5,587 bases of DNA from Alphaproteobacteria bacterium (GTDB lineage Bacteria; Pseudomonadota; Alphaproteobacteria; UBA8366), in assembly GCA_018665505.1 (NCBI GenBank), contig JABJCS010000494.1:1-5587 (forward strand). Reading direction: 5' to 3'. Both the position numbers and the translations under genes were made by a program. Numbering within the stretch: position 1 is the stretch's first letter; every line of letters starts with the position of its first letter. Positions 1-5,113 of the stretch are shown here, piece by piece. The notes beneath the pieces were generated by a model. The model ran no database searches. It saw only the letters and a program-made list of their open reading frames with translations, and had not been told where the DNA came from.

Positions 1-1211
1 CGAAAATTTGCCTGATCGGCGACTACCGTCCACAGACCGCGCGTGAGTTCGAGGTCGACCGTGCCGCCCGTTTCACCAAGGGCAGCGGCATGCCGCTTCG
101 CATCCCGGTGATCGAGATGGTGGAAATCGGCGCCGGTGGCGGCTCCATCGCCCGGCTCGACGCGTTGAACCGAATCACCATCGGCCCCGATAGCGCGGGC
201 GCCGATCCGGGCCCGGCGGCGTATGGGCGGGGTGGCAAAAAACCGACCATCACCGATGCCGATGTGGCCCTCGGCAAGATCGACCCCGGCAGTTTCGCCG
301 GTGGCAAGGTCGCGTTATATCCCGAGCAATCCGAGAGCGCGATCATGGCTGATGTGGGCACACCGCTCGGCGTCGCCGATGTGTTGACCGCCGCTTACGG
401 CATCACCGAAATGGTCGACGAGACCATGTCGAACGCGGCCCGCGTTCATGCGGTAGAGCAGGGCAAGGCCGCGAACCAGCATAGTTTGATCGCCTTCGGG
501 GGAGCCGCGCCGTTGCACGCGGGTCGGCTCGCGGAAAAACTCGGCATCGATCGCATCGTTGTGCCGACCGATGCCGGGGTCGGCAGCGCCGTCGGATTTC
601 TCGAAGCGCCCATCGCTTATGAAGTCGTCCGCAGCCGGAACATGCGCCTGGCCGCCTTTGATCCAGGCACGATCAATGAGTTGATGGATGGAATGCGGGC
701 GGAAGCGGAAGCGGTGATCCGCGCCGCTGTCCCCTCCGGCGATTTGATCGAACGCCGCGTCGCCTTCATGCGCTATGTGGGACAAGGGCATGAGATTACC
801 GTCGAATTGCCGGACGGCGATTTCATCGATGATCACCGCGATGTAGTGCAGCAAGCTTTCGACCGCGAATACGAGCGTCACTTCCGGCGCACCCTGCCGA
901 ATGCGGAGACGGAAATCCTCACCTGGTCGCTGAGCCTGTCGGCCCAAACTCCCGACTCCGCACCTGTTGCGGACAGTGTCGAGCGGTCGGCGGCTGTTCC
1001 GATCGGCAAGCGGCCGGTCTTCGGCGCAAAAGCCGCGGCCATGCGCGAAGTTCCGATGTATCGCCGCACCGACCTGGCGCTAGGGGCCGGTTTCGACGGT
1101 CCCGGCATCGTCGTCGAGGACCAAACCTCGACCTATGTGCCGCAAGGATTTAGCGCGCGGATTGCCGCGAACGGCTATATTGTTCTTGAACGCAACGGGG
1201 AGAGCGAGTGA
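1..1211 (+). CDS. hyuA: Hydantoinase A / 5-oxoprolinase family subunit, C-terminal part (5' end outside window)
   Basis: The reading frame is open from the left edge (first whole codon at position 3) to TGA at 1209-1211, giving 402 visible residues. Family members are usually close to 700 residues, so the N-terminal ATP-fold half is missing. Visible hallmarks in order: the glycine-rich EIGAGGGSIARLD segment (around 123-161), GPDSAGADPGPAAYGRGG (around 183-236), PTITDADVALGKI, the FGGAAPLHAGRLAEKLGI segment (around 495-548) followed by IVVPTDAGVGSAVGF, and a C-terminal stretch with RYVGQGHEITVELP. These are typical of the HyuA subunit of N-methylhydantoinase, 5-oxoprolinase and acetone/acetophenone carboxylase enzymes, cytoplasmic ATP-dependent enzymes that act with a HyuB partner. 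The partner gene follows with a one-base overlap. Two consensus positions differ from the forms I recall: Ala instead of Cys in PGPACYG, and Ala instead of Gly in GGAGPLH. The family assignment is firm; the substrate is unknown. Confidence 0.93.
   Translation, partial: KICLIGDYRPQTAREFEVDRAARFTKGSGMPLRIPVIEMVEIGAGGGSIARLDALNRITIGPDSAGADPGPAAYGRGGKKPTITDADVALGKIDPGSFAGGKVALYPEQSESAIMADVGTPLGVADVLTAAYGITEMVDETMSNAARVHAVEQGKAANQHSLIAFGGAAPLHAGRLAEKLGIDRIVVPTDAGVGSAVGFLEAPIAYEVVRSRNMRLAAFDPGTINELMDGMRAEAEAVIRAAVPSGDLIERRVAFMRYVGQGHEITVELPDGDFIDDHRDVVQQAFDREYERHFRRTLPNAETEILTWSLSLSAQTPDSAPVADSVERSAAVPIGKRPVFGAKAAAMREVPMYRRTDLALGAGFDGPGIVVEDQTSTYVPQGFSARIAANGYIVLERNGESE
1197..1204 (+). promoter_or_regulatory. 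Ribosome binding site deciding the hyuB start
   Basis: GGGGAGAG lies inside the last codons of hyuA, 6 bases before ATG at 1211 and only 3 bases before an in-frame GTG at 1208. The spacing favours the ATG, which overlaps the hyuA stop by one base (TGATG) and suggests translational coupling. Confidence 0.6.
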
Positions 1212-2878
1212 TGAATGCGACCGGCATTGATACCATCCGCCTGCAGATCATGTGGAACCGCCTGATCTCGGTGGTCGAAGAACAGGCGCAAACCCTGATG
1301 CACACGGCGTTCAGCCCCATTGTGCGCGAATGCGGCGATCTCTCTGCCGGCGTCTTCGGGCTCGACGGGCGGATGTTTGCCCAAGCGGTGACCGGCACGC
1401 CCGGCCACGTGAATTCCATGGCCGAATCGGTGAAGCATTTTTTGCGGCATTTCCCGGTCGAGACCATGAATGAAGGTGATGCCTTCATTACCAACGATCC
1501 CTGGATGGGCACGGGTCATCTCAATGACTTCGTCATCACCACGCCATGTTTCCGCAACGGGAAGGCGGTGGCGTTGTTTTCCTGCACCAGCCACCTGACC
1601 GATATCGGCGGCCTCGGCTCTGGAGTCGATGCGACCGACGTGCATATGGAAGGCATCTATATACCGATGCTGAAACTTGCTGACCGGGGCGTAATGAACG
1701 AGACATTGCTGGCGATGATCCGCCAAAACACCCGCCAGCCGGTCGAGTCCGAAGGCGATGTGTATTCGCTCGCCGCCTGCAACGACATCGGCTGCGTACG
1801 TCTGGTCGAGATGATGGACGAGTTCGATCTCGATAGTCTCGATGCGCTCGGCGACTACATTTGCGACACGTCGGAAAAGGCGGTGCGTGACAATATCGGC
1901 AAGCTGCCGAACGGCGAGTATAAGAACACCATGACCATCGATGGGGTCGGCGATCCGATCGACCTGGTGGCGACGCTGACAATTCACGATGACAAAATTA
2001 CGGTCAATTACGAAGGCTCCTCGCCGAAATCGCCAAAGGGCATCAACGTGCCGATGGCCTATACCACGGCCTATACCTGTTTCGGCCTGTCCTGCATTGT
2101 CTCCGGCGACATCCCGAACAACGCGGGCTCGCTCGCCCCGTTTGAGATTTCAGCCCCCGAAGGCACGATTCTGAACGCGCCCTATCCGGCCCCGGTCTGC
2201 TCGCGCCACGTCATCGGCCAGATGCTGCCGGACGTCTCCTTCGGCTGCCTCGCTCAAGCCGCGCCCGACCGGGTTCCGGCGGAGGGGGCGTCGTGCCTGT
2301 GGAACATCACCATGCGAGGTGCTACCGACCGGGCGGCGAATGACAGCAAACTCTTCACCATCACCGCGGTGACCAATGGCGGCACCGGTGCGCGGCCAAT
2401 CAAGGACGGTCTGTCCGCGACCGCGTATCCAAGCGGCGTGCGCGGTACCCCGGTTGAGATCAACGAGACCGTCGCCCCCATCATCTTCCACCGTAAGGAG
2501 TTCCGTCCCGATTCGGGTGGGGCGGGGACCCATCGCGGTGGGCTCGGCCAAGTCCTGGAAATCGAATCCGCCATCGGCGCGGATTTCGAATTGCTGGCCG
2601 CCTATGACCGCATCGACTTTCCGGCGCGCGGCCGCAACGGCGGCGGCAATGGAGAGGCCGGCTCGCTGAGTTTCACCAGCGGTGAAAAGCTTCTCGGCAA
2701 GGGCACGCAGACCATTCCCAACGGCAAGATCGCCCGCTTCCACACGCCAGGCGGTGCGGGCTTTGGCGATCCGAAGGACCGCAACCCGGATCAGTTGGCC
2801 CGCGATGTCGAGAATGGGTTGATCACGCCGGAAGCCGCAGCGCGCGATTATGGGTATGTTGCGGGCGGAGACGACTAG
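1211..2878 (+). CDS. hyuB: Hydantoinase B / 5-oxoprolinase family subunit
   Basis: This complete 555-residue protein matches the usual length of HyuB subunits. Recognisable family blocks, numbered from the ATG: RECGDLSAGVF (about 39-49), NDPWMGTGHLND (95-106), HLTDIGGLGSG followed by MEGIYIP (128-152), DSGGAGTHRGGLGQ (434-447) and TPGGAGFGDP (512-521), ending in a DVENGLITPEAAARDYGYV tail. The family works with HyuA in ATP-dependent opening of hydantoin or oxoproline rings, or in carboxylation of ketones; the conserved His- and Asp-containing blocks probably form the metal and substrate site. The start is ATG at 1211, chosen for its Shine-Dalgarno spacing; the GTG at 1208 would add one residue. 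No signal peptide or membrane segment is visible. It is the last gene of this plus-strand operon: the next feature is a stem-loop 30 bases downstream, then a convergent operon. Which substrate class it belongs to cannot be decided here. Confidence 0.95.
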   Translation: MNATGIDTIRLQIMWNRLISVVEEQAQTLMHTAFSPIVRECGDLSAGVFGLDGRMFAQAVTGTPGHVNSMAESVKHFLRHFPVETMNEGDAFITNDPWMGTGHLNDFVITTPCFRNGKAVALFSCTSHLTDIGGLGSGVDATDVHMEGIYIPMLKLADRGVMNETLLAMIRQNTRQPVESEGDVYSLAACNDIGCVRLVEMMDEFDLDSLDALGDYICDTSEKAVRDNIGKLPNGEYKNTMTIDGVGDPIDLVATLTIHDDKITVNYEGSSPKSPKGINVPMAYTTAYTCFGLSCIVSGDIPNNAGSLAPFEISAPEGTILNAPYPAPVCSRHVIGQMLPDVSFGCLAQAAPDRVPAEGASCLWNITMRGATDRAANDSKLFTITAVTNGGTGARPIKDGLSATAYPSGVRGTPVEINETVAPIIFHRKEFRPDSGGAGTHRGGLGQVLEIESAIGADFELLAAYDRIDFPARGRNGGGNGEAGSLSFTSGEKLLGKGTQTIPNGKIARFHTPGGAGFGDPKDRNPDQLARDVENGLITPEAAARDYGYVAGGDD

Positions 2879-2908
2879 GCGTCGGTAATCCGTTCGAGCC
2901 TTTCAAAT

Positions 2909-2946
2909 CATCATTCCGGAAATCTAAAGGATTATCCGGAATGATG
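2909..2946. repeat. Stem-loop repeat A, just after hyuB; possible transcription end
   Basis: A perfect 12-base inverted repeat (CATCATTCCGGA at 2909-2920 against TCCGGAATGATG at 2935-2946) continues inward as AATC/GATT with one bulged A at 2934 and a 5-base loop, giving a stem of about 16 pairs. It starts 30 bases after the hyuB stop. It shares the ATTCCGG arm with the other repeats here but is more symmetrical. It could protect or end the hyuAB transcript, although no T-run follows, so a classic terminator is not supported. Confidence 0.7.
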
Positions 2947-2986
2947 GCCTGAGTGGTTCTGGTGTCGTCTTACTGCTTTCGTCTTT

Positions 2987-3050
2987 CAGGCAATATTTCC
3001 GGGTTCGCGAAGCCTGTCCTCGCGAAAGTGGGGGCGCCCCGGAATGACGG
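2987..3050 (+). repeat. Extragenic palindromic (REP-like) repeat B
   Basis: The unit begins CAGGCAATATTTCCGGG (2987-3003), has an inner perfect stem TTCGCGA/TCGCGAA (3004-3010 and 3020-3026), and ends CCCGGAATGACGG (3038-3050), whose CCCGGAAT pairs with the left TTCCGGG arm. The first 17 bases recur with one mismatch at 3327-3343 (copy D), and the last 13 bases recur exactly, inverted, at 3245-3257 (copy C). The sequence style matches dispersed alphaproteobacterial extragenic palindromes. Confidence 0.75.
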
Positions 3051-3111
3051 ATATCTGTTTTTCGCGGAACAACCCCATGCACAGTATTACAATACCGCTG
3101 TTTTGGTGTTT

Positions 3112-3199
3112 GGAGGTGTCTCCGGCAATGCCGGATGCGCGGTAATTCTTTACGTGTCAAAGAACGATGATTCAGCTTATCACAAATTCGACAATTTGT
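3112..3199. other. Run of four short perfect inverted repeats in an AT-richer stretch
   Basis: In order: GGAG/CTCC (3112-3115 and 3120-3123); the palindrome TCCGGCA-A-TGCCGGA (3121-3135); TTCTTT/AAAGAA with a 7-base loop (3146-3151 and 3159-3164); and ACAAATT/AATTTGT with a 4-base CGAC loop (3182-3188 and 3193-3199). The last overlaps a second odd palindrome, CGACAA-T-TTGTCG (3189-3201). They could be a structured RNA, the interior of a small mobile repeat, or protein-binding sites. No function is assigned. Confidence 0.45.
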
Positions 3200-3244
3200 C
3201 GACACGCATATTTGTAACCTCATCCGCACGTTCTCACCATGAAA

Positions 3245-3291
3245 CCGTCATTCCGGGACGGGCTTCGTCCGGACCCGGAATTCAATCCTGA
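3245..3291 (-). repeat. Extragenic palindromic (REP-like) repeat C, inverted relative to B and D
   Basis: Outer arms ATTCCGGG (3250-3257) and CCCGGAAT (3274-3281) pair perfectly over 8 bases, with a smaller CGG/CCG inner stem around a CTTC-containing loop. The left edge CCGTCATTCCGGG (3245-3257) is the exact reverse complement of the right edge of copy B, and the right edge ends in CCTGAG, the reverse complement of the CTCAGG that opens copy D. The orientation is therefore opposite to B and D. Confidence 0.75.
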
Positions 3292-3326
3292 GCCTAACTT
3301 TCATGGATGCACTACTTCGAAAATCT

Positions 3327-3367
3327 CAGGCAACATTTCCGGGCTCGCTTCGCGCCTCGGAATGACG
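3327..3367 (+). repeat. Extragenic palindromic (REP-like) repeat D
   Basis: It opens with CAGGCAACATTTCCGGG (3327-3343), one mismatch from copy B in the same orientation, and closes with CTCGGAATGACG (3356-3367). The TTCCG/CGGAA arms pair around a CTCGCTTCGCG tip. It lies about 20 bases beyond the crotonase stop codon, so on the minus strand it would be the first structure in the 3' untranslated part of that operon's transcript. Confidence 0.7.
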
Positions 3368-3385
3368 ACCGAGAGGTGAGTGCCC

Positions 3386-4168
3386 CTATTTCCCTTTAAA
3401 CACCGGGCCGCGCTTCTCAGCGAAGGCTTTCTCCGCTTCCCGGTGATCTTCCGTAAACCAGAGATCGACGAAGGTGTCGGCCGCTAAATCATGCGCTTCG
3501 TCGGCGGGGCCGCTGGCGGCCTTGTGGATGACGCCTTTGGCGCGACCGAGGGCTAGGGGGGCGGCTTTGTCGAAGGACTCTACGAATTGCATGGCGGCAC
3601 CGACCACGTCCGCATCTTTCGCGATCTTGTTGACGATGCCGAGCCGGTAGGCTTCCTCGGCGTTGAAGCGCTCGCCGGTTGTCACCACCTGCATGGCGCG
3701 GCTGAACCCGATGTCGCGGACCAAGCGCTCGTAGCCTTCCCAGCCGGTGATGATGCCGAGGCGCACTTGCGGCATGCTGATTTGCGCTGTCGGCGACATT
3801 ACGCGGAGATCGGTCGCCAGCAGGATTTCCGTGCCGCCGCCGATGGCGAGGCCATTGATCGCGGCGATGACTGGGACGTGCAGGGCTTCGAAGCGCTGGA
3901 AGACCGTCCGCGCCAAGCGCATGACTTCGCGCAGCTCGTCCTTTGTGGTGAGCTGGGCGTAGCGTTTCACGTCGCCGCCGGTACAGAAGAACCGATCTCC
4001 GGCACCCGTGACGATTACCGCGCGAAGGTCGATGTCGCCCTCGATCGTGTCGAGAATGTCGAGGAAAGCCTGACTGACTTCGGCGCTCAGCGAATTTCCG
4101 GCTTCGGGCCGGTCGATGGTGAGGATCAGGGCGCTGCCCCGTCGCTCTTGCTTAACGATTTCAGCCAA
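3386..4168 (-). CDS. Crotonase-family protein (enoyl-CoA hydratase/isomerase-like)
   Basis: The 260-residue product has the normal crotonase length and opens like the family (TIDRPEAGNSLS, residues 17-28). The oxyanion-hole blocks are present: RFFCTGGDVKRY (59-70) and INGLAIGGGTEILLATDLRV (104-123). Members act on acyl-CoA thioesters in the cytoplasm, usually adding water to a double bond or shifting it. Glu114 matches the first catalytic Glu of classical hydratases, but the second is Gln134 (MPQVRLG; codon 3767-3769), and the usual PGAGGTQRL segment reads TGWEGYERL (141-149). Simple hydratase activity is therefore doubtful; a hydrolase, isomerase, decarboxylase or other crotonase reaction is possible. 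The start is TTG at 4166-4168, overlapping the upstream VOC gene by 8 bases; no good Shine-Dalgarno or nearby in-frame ATG is seen, so translation is probably coupled to the upstream gene. The exact start is uncertain, the family is firm. It is the last gene of a three-gene minus-strand operon. Confidence 0.92.
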   Translation of the reverse strand: MAEIVKQERRGSALILTIDRPEAGNSLSAEVSQAFLDILDTIEGDIDLRAVIVTGAGDRFFCTGGDVKRYAQLTTKDELREVMRLARTVFQRFEALHVPVIAAINGLAIGGGTEILLATDLRVMSPTAQISMPQVRLGIITGWEGYERLVRDIGFSRAMQVVTTGERFNAEEAYRLGIVNKIAKDADVVGAAMQFVESFDKAAPLALGRAKGVIHKAASGPADEAHDLAADTFVDLWFTEDHREAEKAFAEKRGPVFKGK

Positions 4169-5111
4169 ATTTCTTGGCCGCCCAGCCGCCGTCGACCTGT
4201 GGTTCGACGAAATGTATCAACAGTCCCCCGCCGAAATTCGACGGATGCACGAAACCGATAAGCGATCCGCGCCCTCCGGGCCGTCCTTCAACGTCGATCA
4301 TCCGCCAGCCATCTTCCGCGAGTTTCGGCAGAGTGGCGTCGATGTCGCGCGTCGCAAACGCGACATGGGCCAGACCCGGTCCACGCCGGGCAACGAACTT
4401 GGCGATGGCACTTTGGTCGCCCTTGGTGTTGCCTTCTTCCTCGCCTAATCGCTCTTTCGGTTTCATGTTAGCGTCGTAATCCATCAGCAGTTCCAGCTCG
4501 CAATCGCCGATATTGATGAAGACGTCGCGCAATCCGCCGAGAATTTCCGGTGGGCGGGAGTGATAAATCGCCCCGTATTTATCGGAGATAAAACTCTCCG
4601 TGACGTTGCGCACTTCCACATCGGTTTGCGTGCTGTCGATGGGACAGCCGAGATTGTCGGTGAAGACACGCACCGTCGCGTCGTTGTCGTCGGTGGCGAT
4701 GCCGAGATGATCGATCTTATATGCCGGTCCGTCGGTGCTCGGAATGTCGAGCGGTTCGATGAACCGTGTGCGGATGCCGACGGTTTCTTTCGGCTCAATG
4801 GTGACGAAGCGTTTTCCGTCCGGACCAACACCGTCGTGCGTGACGGTCAACCCGTGCTTTGCGGCGGTTCCGGCTGGATCGGTCGCGCCGAGCGCCATGT
4901 GATGCACGCCGGGAAAGCGTGGCTCCTCCAGATAGGGGTCGTCGAGCTTGAAGATCGCGAGCGCCGATTTTCCTATTCCGAAAAAGGGAACGCTACGGCC
5001 TTCAAGCAGTACATCGCGGCGTTGCAATCCGAGCGATTCGCCGAGGAAGCGGCTCGCTGCCTCCACGTCACGGGCCACGAGGGCGAGGTAGTTCATAGCG
5101 TATCCGGCCAT
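4161..5111 (-). CDS. Two-domain VOC-fold protein, methylmalonyl-CoA epimerase/glyoxalase-like
   Basis: This complete 316-residue protein has two vicinal-oxygen-chelate domains. Domain 1 (about 6-122) opens MNYLALVARDVEAASRF and contains GVHHMAL. Domain 2 (about 131-305) opens KIDHLGIATDD, contains FINIGDCELELL, IAKFVARRGPGLAHVAF and GFVHPSNFGGGLLIHFVE, and resembles methylmalonyl-CoA epimerase, with an insertion around 211-230. By alignment to that family, domain 2 metal ligands would be His135, Glu207, His249 and, unusually, His300 in place of Glu. In domain 1 the same positions are Tyr8, Ala52, His71 and Arg116, so this domain probably binds no metal. A type I extradiol dioxygenase is a less likely alternative: its Tyr/Asp-Pro signature is not seen. 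The ATG at 5109-5111 has a good Shine-Dalgarno (GGAGA, 7 bases upstream); a later ATG (residue 6) is less well supported. The gene sits 2 bases after its paralog and overlaps the crotonase gene by 8 bases. Substrate unknown. Confidence 0.9.
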   Translation of the reverse strand: MAGYAMNYLALVARDVEAASRFLGESLGLQRRDVLLEGRSVPFFGIGKSALAIFKLDDPYLEEPRFPGVHHMALGATDPAGTAAKHGLTVTHDGVGPDGKRFVTIEPKETVGIRTRFIEPLDIPSTDGPAYKIDHLGIATDDNDATVRVFTDNLGCPIDSTQTDVEVRNVTESFISDKYGAIYHSRPPEILGGLRDVFINIGDCELELLMDYDANMKPKERLGEEEGNTKGDQSAIAKFVARRGPGLAHVAFATRDIDATLPKLAEDGWRMIDVEGRPGGRGSLIGFVHPSNFGGGLLIHFVEPQVDGGWAAKKFG

Positions 5112-5113
5112 TA

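Larger units (their letters stand above)
2879..3385. other. Convergent intergenic region without a convincing gene
   Basis: About 500 bases separate the 3' ends of the hyu genes and the minus-strand operon. The region holds four ATTCCGG-type stem-loop repeats (2909-2946, 2987-3050, 3245-3291, 3327-3367) and a cluster of four shorter hairpins between 3112 and 3199. The middle part (about 3051-3244) is visibly richer in A+T than the flanking genes. Open frames across it read through the repeats and give low-complexity, unfamiliar peptides, so I do not call a protein here. No T-run follows any of the hairpins closely, so no canonical intrinsic terminator is visible on either strand. Confidence 0.8.

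Noticed and set aside
1175..1987. Long antisense frame (270 codons) opposite hyuB
   Set aside because: The plus-strand frame is a clear HyuB with conserved motifs; the antisense peptide is a His/Asp/Arg-rich shadow expected in high-GC codon-biased DNA.
2909..2946. Canonical intrinsic terminator for hyuAB
   Set aside because: The stem is strong but is followed by GCCTGAGTGG rather than a T-run, so it is annotated only as a stem-loop repeat.
2924..3229. Open frame of 101 codons on the minus strand in the intergenic region
   Set aside because: It also reads through the repeats and has no ribosome binding site or recognisable domain.
2953..3291. Open frame of 112 codons on the plus strand in the intergenic region
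   Set aside because: It runs through repeats B and C, which give the arginine/glycine/proline-rich peptides typical of translated extragenic palindromes. It starts at GTG without a Shine-Dalgarno and resembles no family I know.
2909..3367. CRISPR array
   Set aside because: The repeats are palindromic, differ in orientation and internal sequence, and have irregular spacing, unlike direct repeats with uniform spacers.
3587..4261. Plus-strand frame of 224 codons opposite the crotonase gene
   Set aside because: It is a mirror frame of a well-supported crotonase and has no recognisable domain; it also runs across the junction of two real genes.
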